Positions 52,346 through 60,151 of a stretch of DNA of 64,000 nucleotides are shown here, in pieces. Within the stretch, counting starts at the first letter, position 1. Each line of letters opens with the position of its first letter. The DNA comes from Propionibacterium acidifaciens DSM 21887 (GTDB lineage Bacteria > Actinomycetota > Actinomycetes > Propionibacteriales > Propionibacteriaceae): contig NZ_AUFR01000002.1 in the NCBI RefSeq assembly GCF_000426605.1, positions 52,169 through 116,168 on the forward strand, written 5' to 3'. A program made the position numbers and the translations under genes. The notes beneath the pieces are model-generated. The model was given only the letters and a program-made list of their open reading frames with translations, searched no databases and was not told where the DNA came from.

Positions 52346-53311
52346 GTGACCGATGACGACGTGCAGCTGAGACTGGCGGGCCCGCAGGACGCGCCCGCCG
52401 TGCTCGCCATCATCCACGAGGCCTTCGGGGCCAGACGAGCACTCGACCCCCCGCCCGAGGCGCTGAGCGACACCGTCGACGACGTGCGCGCCCGCATCGC
52501 AGACGGCGGCGGCATCATCGCCACCGTCGGCTGCCGCGACGCGGCCTGTCTGCTCATGAGCGCCCCCGACCCGGACACCCTCATGGTGCACAGGGTCAGC
52601 GTCCGGCCCCGGTTCCAGCACTGCGGGCTCGCCGCCCTCATCGTCCGCGCGGCGGGGGAGCGGGCCGCCGAGCAGGGGCTGCGCCGGCTCCAGCTCATGG
52701 CCCGCACCGACCTGCCCGAGGTCATCGGCTGGTGGCGCTCCCACGGGTTCAGCACCGACCACGAGGTGCCGGGGGGTCTCATCCTGGGCATCGACCTGCC
52801 CGTGGCCGTCGCCGTGCCCACGGCCGAGCAGATGCGCCGCCTCGGCGCGCTGCTGGCCGCCCGCCTGCGCGCCGGTGACCTGCTCGTCGCCAACGGCGGA
52901 CTCGGCGCCGGCAAGACCACCCTCGCCCAGGGGATCGGCGCCGGCCTCGACGTCGAGGGGCCGGTCATCTCGCCCACCTTCGTCCTGTCCCGCGTGCACC
53001 GCGCCCGCGGCACCGGCCCCGATCTGGTGCACGTCGACGCCTACCGCATGGGCTCGGCCGCCGAGCTCGAGGACATCGACCTCGACGCCACCATGGACGA
53101 TTCGGTCACCCTCGTCGAATGGGGCGCCGGGATGGCCGAGGGTCTGGCCCCCGACCGGCTCGACATCGACATCGCCCGCGGCGACGACCCGGCCGACGAC
53201 ACCCGCACCGTCTACCTCACCGGCCACGGCGACCGCTGGGCCGGCGAGAACCTTCACGGCCTGCGCGACGAACTCGCCGCACCGGCCGCCGAGGCCCAGG
53301 AGACCCGATGA
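52346..53311 (+). CDS. tsaE: GNAT acetyltransferase fused to TsaE (t6A ATPase subunit)
   Basis: A 321-residue two-domain protein. Residues 1-150 are a GNAT acetyltransferase (VHRVSVRPRFQHCGLAALIV, then EVIGWWRSHGF); its acetyl-CoA loop is degenerate (RFQHCGLAA rather than RGxGxA), so it may be inactive. Residues about 155-310 are TsaE, the P-loop ATPase that activates the TsaB-TsaD complex for tRNA t6A37 synthesis. It has Walker A GLGAGKTT (185-192), SPTFVL, VHVDAYRM and TLVEWG. The start GTG at 52346 is set by the -10 box and by the GNAT N-terminus. It is the first gene of tsaE-tsaB-rimI-tsaD and overlaps tsaB by 4 bp. Confidence 0.9.
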   Translation: MTDDDVQLRLAGPQDAPAVLAIIHEAFGARRALDPPPEALSDTVDDVRARIADGGGIIATVGCRDAACLLMSAPDPDTLMVHRVSVRPRFQHCGLAALIVRAAGERAAEQGLRRLQLMARTDLPEVIGWWRSHGFSTDHEVPGGLILGIDLPVAVAVPTAEQMRRLGALLAARLRAGDLLVANGGLGAGKTTLAQGIGAGLDVEGPVISPTFVLSRVHRARGTGPDLVHVDAYRMGSAAELEDIDLDATMDDSVTLVEWGAGMAEGLAPDRLDIDIARGDDPADDTRTVYLTGHGDRWAGENLHGLRDELAAPAAEAQETR

Positions 53312-54009
53312 GCGCCCATCCGCCCACCCGCCCGATCGGCTGGACGCTGGCCGTCGACACGTCGACCGTCGTCACCGCCGGCCTGGCCCGCGACGGCCGG
53401 ACGGTCGCCTCCGAGCAGGCGGGCGACAACCACTCCCACGTCGAACTGCTCGTGCCGACCATCCAGGCCGTCCTGGCGGACGCGGGCATCGGCTGGGCCG
53501 ACCTCGCGGCGATCGGCGTCGGGGTCGGGCCCGGCCCGTTCACCGGGCTGCGGGTGGGCGTGGCCACCGCCGTCACCGCCGGTATCGCGGCGGGCGTGCC
53601 CGTCATCGGCGTGTGCAGCCTCGACGCCATCGCCGCCCAGTGGGCCGCCCGGGGCGCGCCGGCGGAGTTCATCATCGCCTCCGACGCCCGGCGCAGGGAG
53701 CTCTACTGGGCCGCCTACCGTGACGGACGTCGCGTCGGCCAGCCGCGGGTGAGCGCCCCGGCCGTCCTTCCCGAGCTGCCCACCGCCGGGCCCGGCGTGC
53801 GCGTCTACCCGGACCTGCTCGCCCCCCGCCGCCCCGGCGACGCGCCGCTCGGGCTCGACGCCGGCCTCCTCGCCGCCCACCTGCACGAGCTGCCCGACGT
53901 CGGCCTCGAGCCGCTGTACCTGCGCACACCCGACGCCGCACCGCCCACCGCGCGCAAGTCGGCGCTCACCGGGCGCCGTCACCGTCTGCGCCCCGGGACG
54001 GCGCAGTGA
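53308..54009 (+). CDS. tsaB: t6A complex dimerisation subunit TsaB
   Basis: A 233-residue ASKHA-fold protein, the catalytically inactive partner of TsaD in threonylcarbamoyl transfer to tRNA A37. The N-terminus WTLAVDTSTVVTAGLARDG, the NHSHVELLVPTIQ helix and the glycine-rich IGVGVGPGPFTGLRVGVATA block are diagnostic. It starts at ATG 53308 within the tsaE stop and overlaps rimI by 4 bp. The order tsaE-tsaB-rimI-tsaD is standard for actinobacteria. Confidence 0.95.
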   Translation: MSAHPPTRPIGWTLAVDTSTVVTAGLARDGRTVASEQAGDNHSHVELLVPTIQAVLADAGIGWADLAAIGVGVGPGPFTGLRVGVATAVTAGIAAGVPVIGVCSLDAIAAQWAARGAPAEFIIASDARRRELYWAAYRDGRRVGQPRVSAPAVLPELPTAGPGVRVYPDLLAPRRPGDAPLGLDAGLLAAHLHELPDVGLEPLYLRTPDAAPPTARKSALTGRRHRLRPGTAQ

Positions 54010-54518
54010 ACGCCGCCGTCGGCCTGCCCGTGAGACGCGGCGAGCGCCTCGGCGCCGCCCACCTGCCCGGTCTGCTCGCCCTGGAGGACCTCGGGTTCCC
54101 CCCGCGCGAGCGCTGGAGCGCACGGTCGTGGACGAGTGAGCTGACCCGTCCCGGCAACCGGGCACTGGGGGCGTACTCCGGCGAACTGCTGGTCGCCGCC
54201 GGCGTCGTCGGGGTGCTCTACGAGGACGCCGAGCTGCTGCGCATCGTCGTCGCCCCGGCCCACCGCGGCCGGGGCGTGGCCGCCGCCCTGCTCGCCCGGC
54301 TGCTCGCCGAGGCCGCCTCGGCCGGGGCGCGCCGGATGCTGCTGGAGGTCCGCCACGACAACACCTCCGCGTTGGCCCTCTACGGGCGGGCCGGTTTCAC
54401 CCGCATCGACGTCCGCGCCGACTACTACGGGCCAGGGGCCGACGCCCTCGTCATGGAGGCCCCGATCACCCCGCCGGACACGACCCGACCCGACACGGGC
54501 GAAGGAGGACGACCATGA
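54006..54518 (+). CDS. rimI: Ribosomal-protein S18-alanine N-acetyltransferase-like GNAT
   Basis: A 170-residue GNAT enzyme in the rimI position between tsaB and tsaD. Motif A reads [23 protein letters not shown], split around the R-x-x-G-x-G/A loop. The RimI-type segments [16 protein letters not shown] and [23 protein letters not shown] are present. It would acetylate N-terminal alpha-amino groups such as that of S18. It starts at GTG 54006 in the tsaB stop and overlaps tsaD by 4 bp. Confidence 0.92.
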   Translation: MNAAVGLPVRRGERLGAAHLPGLLALEDLGFPPRERWSARSWTSELTRPGNRALGAYSGELLVAAGVVGVLYEDAELLRIVVAPAHRGRGVAAALLARLLAEAASAGARRMLLEVRHDNTSALALYGRAGFTRIDVRADYYGPGADALVMEAPITPPDTTRPDTGEGGRP

Positions 54519-55582
54519 GCGAACCTCTCGTGCTGGGCATCGAGTCCAGCTGCGACGAGACCTCGGTGGGCATCGTGCGCGGCGAGCAGCTGCTCGCCAA
54601 CGAGGTCGCCAGCTCCATGGAGCTGCACGCCCGCTTCGGCGGCGTCGTGCCCGAGGTGGCCTCGCGCGCCCACTTGGAGGCCATCGGCCCCGCCCTGCGC
54701 CGCGCGGTCGCCGCGGCCGACGTCGACCTGTCGGAGCTCGACGCCGTCGCCGTCACCGCCGGGCCGGGCCTCATGGGCTCCCTCGTCGTCGGGTTGGCCG
54801 CGGCGAAGACCCTTGCGGCGGTCCTCGGCAGGCCGCTGTACGGGCTCAACCACCTCGTCGGCCATGTCGCCGTCGACCTGCTCGACCATCCCGCCGGCGA
54901 ACCGGCCCGGCCGCTGGCCCGCCCCACGCTGGCGCTGCTCGTCTCGGGCGGTCACACCCAGCTGCTGCGGGTGGGGAACATCACCGGCGACGTCGTCGAG
55001 GTCGGCACGACGATCGACGACGCCGCCGGCGAGGCCTACGACAAGGTCGCCCGGCTGCTCGGCCTGCCCTACCCGGGCGGGCCGGTCATCGACGAGGCCG
55101 CCCGGGGCGGCGACCCGACGGCCATCCGCTTCCCGCGCGGCCTCACCGCCCCGCACGACATGGCCCGGCACCGCTTCGACTACTCCTTCTCGGGCCTCAA
55201 GACCGCCGTCGCGCGCTGGGTCGAGACGCGCCGCCTCGACGGCCTCGACGTGCCGGTGGCCGACGTGGCGGCCTCCTTCCAGGAGGCCGTCGCCGACGTC
55301 ATCACCGCCAAGGCCGTCGACGCCGCCCGGCACCACGGCATCACGGACATGATCATCGGCGGGGGCGTCGCCGCGAACTCGCGGCTGCGCACCCTGCTGG
55401 CCGAGCGCACCGCCACCGCCGGTGTCGTGCTGCGTCGGCCGCGGCCGGGGCTGTGCACCGACAACGGCGCCATGATCGCCGTGCTCGGCGCCCAGATCGT
55501 CGAGGCCGGGCTGGAGCCCTCCGGCCTGGGCATCGGCGCCGACTCGGGGCTGCCGGTCGGGACGGTCGTCGTACGCGACTGA
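54515..55582 (+). CDS. tsaD: tRNA N6-adenosine threonylcarbamoyltransferase TsaD
   Basis: A 355-residue ASKHA enzyme that transfers the threonylcarbamoyl group to A37 of ANN-decoding tRNAs. Landmarks are [16 protein letters not shown], the metal-binding His pair in [44 protein letters not shown] and [11 protein letters not shown], with a final CTDNGAMIA. The length is normal. It is the last gene of the t6A operon; a perfect 8-bp hairpin follows at 55602. Confidence 0.96.
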   Translation: MSEPLVLGIESSCDETSVGIVRGEQLLANEVASSMELHARFGGVVPEVASRAHLEAIGPALRRAVAAADVDLSELDAVAVTAGPGLMGSLVVGLAAAKTLAAVLGRPLYGLNHLVGHVAVDLLDHPAGEPARPLARPTLALLVSGGHTQLLRVGNITGDVVEVGTTIDDAAGEAYDKVARLLGLPYPGGPVIDEAARGGDPTAIRFPRGLTAPHDMARHRFDYSFSGLKTAVARWVETRRLDGLDVPVADVAASFQEAVADVITAKAVDAARHHGITDMIIGGGVAANSRLRTLLAERTATAGVVLRRPRPGLCTDNGAMIAVLGAQIVEAGLEPSGLGIGADSGLPVGTVVVRD

Positions 55583-55601
55583 CCCGCCATCGGTCGCGAC
55601 T

Positions 55602-55625
55602 GCGCTCCGACGGCCCGCGGAGCGC
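55602..55625 (+). terminator. Possible terminator after tsaD
   Basis: GCGCTCCG and CGGAGCGC pair around an 8-nt loop, 20 bp after the tsaD stop and before the bluB-cobT promoter. No U tract. Confidence 0.5.
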
Positions 55626-55673
55626 GCGTCCACCGGGCGGGGCCGCCGGGCCACGCCCCTGGCGATCCACCGG

Positions 55674-55679
55674 TACCGT
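55674..55679 (+). promoter_or_regulatory. -10 box TACCGT, leaderless-type, of bluB-cobT
   Basis: TACCGT ends 6 nt before the ATG. With so little leader a cobalamin riboswitch in front of this gene is excluded, at least from this promoter. Confidence 0.45.
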
Positions 55680-55685
55680 GGGCCC

Positions 55686-57527
55686 ATGAGTGCGCACACC
55701 ACCGAGTCCTCCGGTCGCATCTGGCGTCGCCCGGTGCCGCTCATCGGCGACGCGACGAGCTCGGCCGAACGCGACGACGACATCACCGGCTGGGCCTTCG
55801 ACGACGCCACCCGCGCCGCCCTGGACCGTGTCATCGGCGCCCGCCGCGACATCCGCCGCTACCGGCCCGACGACGTGGCGGACGAGCTCGTCCGCGCCGT
55901 CATCGGGGCGGGCCACAGCGGCCCCAGCGTCGGCCAGTCCCAGCCGTGGCGCTTCCTCGTCGTGCGCGACCGCCGCACCCGTGAGCGCGCCGCCCTCATG
56001 GCCGACCGCGAACGGCTGCGCCAAGCGGCCGGCCTGACGCCCGACCGGAGGTCCCGGCTGCTCGACCTGCAGCTGGAGGGCATCCGGGAGGCCCCGCTCG
56101 GCCTCGTCGTCGCCTGCGACCGCCGCACCCCCGCCTCCGGGGTGCTCGGCCGCAACACCTTCCACGACGCCGACCTGTGGAGCTGCGCCGCCGCCATCGA
56201 GAACATGTGGCTCACCGCCCGCGCGGCCGGCCTCGGCATGGGCTGGGTGACGCTCATGCGCCCCGCCGAGCTCGCCGGTCTGCTGCACCTGCCCGCCGGC
56301 GTCGAGACCCTCGGCTGGCTGTGCCTGGGCTGGCCCGACGAACGCCCGCCCCTCCCCGGCCTCGAGCGCCGCGCCTGGTCGCACAAGCTGCCCCTGGACG
56401 AGGTGATCATGGCCGACCGCTGGCCCGAGAACGCGCCCCGGCCGCCGGTGAGCGGACTGCCCGGCGCCGCGCCGTCTCCCGAGACCGCGCCGCCCGCCCC
56501 GGTGCCCGGACCCGACCCCTCCTCGCCGCTGTGGAGCGAGCTCGCCGCCCCCGACCAGCGCCGCGTCGTGGCCGCCCGCGACCGGGCCGACGACCTGCTC
56601 ACCCCGCCCGGCTCGCTGGGCAGGCTCGACCAGGCGCTCGACCGCACGGTCGCCGTCACCGGCGAGGAGGTCACCGCCGGCACCCTCGTCCTCGTCGCCG
56701 CCGACCACCCGATCGTCGAGCACGGCGTCTCGGCCTTCGACCAGTCGGTGACCCGCGAGGTCATGGACGCCGCGGCCGCCGGCCGCGCGGTCGGCGTCGT
56801 CACCGCGGTCGCCGCCGGCCTGGACACGATCCTCGTCGACGCGGGCGTCGCGGGCGAGCCCCTGGCCGGTGTCGAGCAGCTGCGCCCGGCCGGCCCCCGC
56901 GGCGACCTGGTGAACGCCCCGGCCATGACCGGCGGGGACACGGCCCGCCTCATCGCGGCCGGACGGGAACTCGGCCGGCGCGCCGCAGCCGGGGGGCTCG
57001 TCGCCCTCGGCGAGATCGGCGTGGCCAATACGACGGTCGCCTCCGCCTTGGCCAGTGCGCTCACCGGCATCAGCCCCGAGCGGGCCGTCGGCATCGGGGC
57101 CGGCTCGGACGCGGCGATGCTCGACCACAAGGCCGAGGTGCTCCGCGCCGTCTTCCGCCGCGTCGATCCGCAGGCGCTGCGCACGGACCCGGCCCGCACT
57201 CTCGCCGAGGTCGGCGGTCCGGAGTTCGCCGTGCTCGCCGGCGTGACGATCGGCGCCGCCGAGGCCGGGGCGATCGTCGTGCTCGACGGCCTGGCCACCT
57301 CGGTGGCCGCCCTGGCCGCCGTCGAGGTGACCCCGGCCGTCCAGCCCTACCTGGTCGCCGGGCAGGTCAGCCGCGAGTTCGCGCACCGCGAGGTGCTCAC
57401 CGAACTCGGCCTGGAGCCGCTGCTCGACCTGCGCCTGCGCGCCGGCGAGGGGGTCGGCGCGTCCCTGGCCGCCCAGAGCCTGCTCACCGGCCTGGCCGTG
57501 CGCCGGGGCGCCGGCCGCACCCGCTGA
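55686..57527 (+). CDS. bluB/cobT2: BluB-CobT fusion: 5,6-dimethylbenzimidazole synthase and lower-ligand phosphoribosyltransferase
   Basis: A 613-residue bifunctional enzyme for the B12 lower ligand. Residues 35-250 are BluB (RRDIRRYRPDDV; GPSVGQSQPWRFLVV; NTFHDADLWSCAAAIENMWL; GLGMGWVTLM), which fragments FMNH2 with O2 to give DMB. A Pro/Ala linker (255-280) joins it to CobT (about 285-605), which attaches the ribose phosphate of nicotinate mononucleotide to DMB. CobT landmarks are TPPGSLGRLD, VLVAADHPIVEHGVSAF, GEIGVANTTVASAL and the catalytic Glu588 in LRAGEGVGASLA. This fusion is described in P. freudenreichii. No other cobalamin gene is adjacent. A 13-bp gap leads to a NUDIX gene. Confidence 0.93.
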   Translation: MSAHTTESSGRIWRRPVPLIGDATSSAERDDDITGWAFDDATRAALDRVIGARRDIRRYRPDDVADELVRAVIGAGHSGPSVGQSQPWRFLVVRDRRTRERAALMADRERLRQAAGLTPDRRSRLLDLQLEGIREAPLGLVVACDRRTPASGVLGRNTFHDADLWSCAAAIENMWLTARAAGLGMGWVTLMRPAELAGLLHLPAGVETLGWLCLGWPDERPPLPGLERRAWSHKLPLDEVIMADRWPENAPRPPVSGLPGAAPSPETAPPAPVPGPDPSSPLWSELAAPDQRRVVAARDRADDLLTPPGSLGRLDQALDRTVAVTGEEVTAGTLVLVAADHPIVEHGVSAFDQSVTREVMDAAAAGRAVGVVTAVAAGLDTILVDAGVAGEPLAGVEQLRPAGPRGDLVNAPAMTGGDTARLIAAGRELGRRAAAGGLVALGEIGVANTTVASALASALTGISPERAVGIGAGSDAAMLDHKAEVLRAVFRRVDPQALRTDPARTLAEVGGPEFAVLAGVTIGAAEAGAIVVLDGLATSVAALAAVEVTPAVQPYLVAGQVSREFAHREVLTELGLEPLLDLRLRAGEGVGASLAAQSLLTGLAVRRGAGRTR

Positions 57528-57540
57528 CAGGAGGTGGCCC

Positions 57541-58029
57541 GTGATCTGCCCGCAGCTGACCACCCTGGCCTTCGTGCTCCACCCCGACGGCGAGCGCGTC
57601 CTCATGGTGCACCGCACCGCCAGACCCGACGACGACCAGCTCGGCAAGTACAACGGGCTGGGCGGCAAGGTCGAGCGCGACGAGGACGTGGCCGCCGGCA
57701 TGAAACGGGAGCTGCGCGAGGAGGCCCGCCTGGAGGTCGACCACATGAGCCTGGCCGGCACGGTCAGCTGGCCCGGCTTCAACCCGGACGGCTCGGACCA
57801 GTTCGGCTTCGTCTTCGTCGTCGACGCCTGGCACGGCGACATCCCCCCGGCCAACGAGGAGGGCCCGCTCGCCTGGGAGCGCATCGACCGGCTCGGCCAA
57901 CTGGACATGTGGGAGGGCGACCGCTACTTCGTGCCGCTCGTCCTCGACCCCGACGTGCCCCAGTTCCACGCCGTCATCCCGTACGAGAACGGCCGCCCGA
58001 CCGGCGCCCGCTGGACGGTCCTGCCCTGA
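57541..58029 (+). CDS. NUDIX hydrolase (MutT / 8-oxo-dGTPase-like)
   Basis: A 162-residue NUDIX protein. The box runs from G42 to about 64 with E48, R56-E57, E60 and E61 in place, so the metal site is complete; the usual last Gly is Arg63. The N-terminus has KYNGLGGKVE, and the loop SDQFGFVFVVDAW is of the MutT/8-oxo-dGTP type, so nucleotide-pool sanitation is likely. The start GTG at 57541 follows AGGAGG by five bases. It lies 13 bp after bluB-cobT and is probably co-transcribed; the link to B12 synthesis may be only positional. Confidence 0.9.
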   Translation: MICPQLTTLAFVLHPDGERVLMVHRTARPDDDQLGKYNGLGGKVERDEDVAAGMKRELREEARLEVDHMSLAGTVSWPGFNPDGSDQFGFVFVVDAWHGDIPPANEEGPLAWERIDRLGQLDMWEGDRYFVPLVLDPDVPQFHAVIPYENGRPTGARWTVLP

Positions 58030-58088
58030 GCCCCGGCCGCCCGTCACGAGCAGCGGGGCCGGCCCGCCGCGTGTCGGCCCGGCTCGAG

Positions 58089-58094
58089 TACCCT
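58089..58094 (+). promoter_or_regulatory. -10 box TACCCT, leaderless-type
   Basis: TACCCT ends 6 nt before the GTG of the THUMP-like methyltransferase gene, which has no ribosome-binding site. Confidence 0.45.
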
Positions 58095-58100
58095 GCACGG

Positions 58101-59279
58101 GTGCACATCGAGCTCGCGCGCCGTCTGACCGGCCCCGAGGGGGCCGAGGCCGTCGCCGCCGCCGAGGCGCTGCCCGACCCCGACTCCCTGGCGGCCGCCG
58201 AGGCCATGCGCGCCGCCTTCGATCCCGAGCTGGCCGCGGCGGCCCTCACCCAGGCGGGGCTGCGCGCCCGGGCCCGCCGGAGAATGGGCCCGGGCGCCGC
58301 TCGCCTCTGGTGGACGCCCGACTCCGTCGAGCAGGCCTCCCGGCCGGCCGTCTCGCGCTGGCGAGCCGCCCGCCTCGTCGCCGCCGGCATCACCCGGGTC
58401 GTCGACCTCGCCTGCGGCGCCGGCGTCGACGCCCTGGCCTGCCTCGACGCAGGCTTGGACGTCACCGCCGTCGACATCGACCCGGCCACCGCCGAGTTCG
58501 CCGCCCGCAACCTGCCCGGCGCCCGTGTGCTCTGCGCCGACGCGACCCGGGTCGGCGCTGACCTGACCGCCGGGGCGGACGGGCGCACCGCCGTCCTCCT
58601 CGATCCGGCCCGCCGCACCGCCCGCGGCCGCAGCTGGCGGCTCGCCGACCTGCGACCCGGCTGGGGATTCGTCCAGGACGTGCTCGCCGGCCCGACGAGC
58701 GCCGTCGTGAGGCTCGGCCCCGGAGCCCCGGCCGAGGCTCTGCCCGAGGCGGCCGAGGCGGTCTGGGTGAGCGAGCACCACGAGCTCGTCGAGTGCGGGC
58801 TGTGGCGGATCCCGGGTGCCGGGCCCGGGCGCGCGGCGCAGCTGCTGCCCTCCGGGGCCCTCGTCCGGGCCGAGCCCGACGCACCGGCGCCGCCCGTCCG
58901 CGCGCCGGGGCGCTACATCCTCGAACCCGACCCCGCCGTGAGCCGGGCGGGCGCCTCGGCCGCCATTGCGCCCGGCCTGTGGCGGCTCGCCGAGCGCGTC
59001 GCCTACCTCTCGTGCGACGAGCCCGTCCACGGCCCGCTCGCCGACTGCTTCGAGGTGCTCGAGGAACTGGACGCCGGGCCCGCCGCCCTGCGGGCCTGGG
59101 TGCGCGCCCACCGGGTCGGCGTCCTCGAGATCAAGAAGCGCGCCCTCGACCTCGACCCGGCGCAGCTGCGCCGACGGCTGCGCCCCTCCGGCCCGAACCG
59201 GGCCACCCTCCTCCTGAGCCCCACGACGGGTGGTGCGCGGGCTTTCGTCGTACGGCGGCTGGAGCGCCCCGCCCCGTGA
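58101..59279 (+). CDS. Class I SAM-dependent methyltransferase with THUMP-like C-terminal domain
   Basis: A 392-residue putative RNA or small-molecule methyltransferase. Residues 1-75 are helical. The Rossmann fold (about 85-250) has motif I VVDLACGAGVDALACLDAG and VDIDPATAEFA, then LLDPARRTARGRSWRL in the catalytic strand region (D-P-A-R replacing N-P-P-Y). The C-terminal 110 residues (GRYILEPDPAVSRAG; VLEIKKRALDLDP; NRATLLLSP) match the THUMP_like domain seen in actinobacterial proteins. The substrate is unknown. The length fits this family, and the GTG start is supported by the -10 box. Confidence 0.82.
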   Translation: MHIELARRLTGPEGAEAVAAAEALPDPDSLAAAEAMRAAFDPELAAAALTQAGLRARARRRMGPGAARLWWTPDSVEQASRPAVSRWRAARLVAAGITRVVDLACGAGVDALACLDAGLDVTAVDIDPATAEFAARNLPGARVLCADATRVGADLTAGADGRTAVLLDPARRTARGRSWRLADLRPGWGFVQDVLAGPTSAVVRLGPGAPAEALPEAAEAVWVSEHHELVECGLWRIPGAGPGRAAQLLPSGALVRAEPDAPAPPVRAPGRYILEPDPAVSRAGASAAIAPGLWRLAERVAYLSCDEPVHGPLADCFEVLEELDAGPAALRAWVRAHRVGVLEIKKRALDLDPAQLRRRLRPSGPNRATLLLSPTTGGARAFVVRRLERPAP

Positions 59280-59441
59280 CCCCACCCCTGCGCGGCGCCG
59301 GTGGGGGAGGGGTCCCGCGGGCGCTCGGCACGAGTGCGGCCGGTGGGGAGCAGGACGCGGGAACGGCTCGCGCGAGGGCATCTGGTGGGGCTCCGAGGAG
59401 GGGGAAAGTCGCCGGAATGTGCATCGGGCCCGATCACGACC

Positions 59442-59447
59442 TATGGT
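59442..59447 (+). promoter_or_regulatory. Candidate -10 box TATGGT of the OpuC-type operon
   Basis: TATGGT gives a ~60-nt leader ending in the strong ribosome-binding site GGGGAGGA. No osmotic or choline-repressor operator is evident. Confidence 0.35.
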
Positions 59448-59509
59448 GGACGGAAAGAGGCCCCCTGCTCCGAGGGGATCGTGCAGGACACCTGAGGACG
59501 GGGAGGACC

Positions 59510-60151
59510 ATGGGAGCTTTCATCTCCGAACGCTGGGCGGACATCGCATTCCGCTCCTATCAGCATGCCAGCCTCGTCGCCCAGTCCGTGCTGCTGGCGA
59601 CGGTCATCGCCGTCGCCCTGGCCGTCGTCGTCACGACCGTGCCGAGGCTCGAGCCCGTCGCCAACGCCATCTCGACGGTCGGTCTCACCATCCCGTCCTT
59701 CGCGCTGCTCGGCCTGCTCATCCCGCTGTGCGGCATCGGGACGGTCACCTCGGTGGCCGTCGTCACCTTCTACGCGGTGCTGCCCATCCTGCGCAACGCC
59801 GTCGTCGGCCTCCTCGGGGTCGACCGGGCGCTCATCGAATCGGCCCGCGGCATGGGCATGCGGACGGTCGGCGTCTTCCTCCGGATCAGGCTCCCCCTGG
59901 CCTGGCCCGTCATCCTCACCGGACTGCGCGTCTCGACGCAGATGTCCATGGGCATCGCCGCCGTCGCCGCCTACGCGCTCGGGCCGGGCCTCGGCTCGTA
60001 CATCTTCACCGGGCTGGCCCAGATCGGCGGCAAGAACGCCCTCAACTACGCCGTCGTCGGAACCGTCGGCATCGTCATCGTGGCACTCCTCGCCGATGCG
60101 GTGCTCGTCGGCGTCGGCCGCCTCACCATCCCGAAGGGAATCCGTTCATGA
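59510..60151 (+). CDS. opuCB: Compatible-solute ABC transporter permease 1 (OpuCB/OpuBB-like)
   Basis: A 213-residue permease with five to six membrane helices. It is one half of the channel of a glycine-betaine/carnitine/choline importer. The EAA loop reads LIESARGMGMRTVGVFLRIRLPLA, split by conserved Gly residues, and docks onto the ATPase. The N-terminal Q-H-A-S-L-V-A-Q-S segment is typical of OpuC-type permeases. The start follows GGGGAGGA. It overlaps the ATPase gene by 4 bp. Order: permease-ATPase-permease-binding protein. Confidence 0.9.
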   Translation: MGAFISERWADIAFRSYQHASLVAQSVLLATVIAVALAVVVTTVPRLEPVANAISTVGLTIPSFALLGLLIPLCGIGTVTSVAVVTFYAVLPILRNAVVGLLGVDRALIESARGMGMRTVGVFLRIRLPLAWPVILTGLRVSTQMSMGIAAVAAYALGPGLGSYIFTGLAQIGGKNALNYAVVGTVGIVIVALLADAVLVGVGRLTIPKGIRS

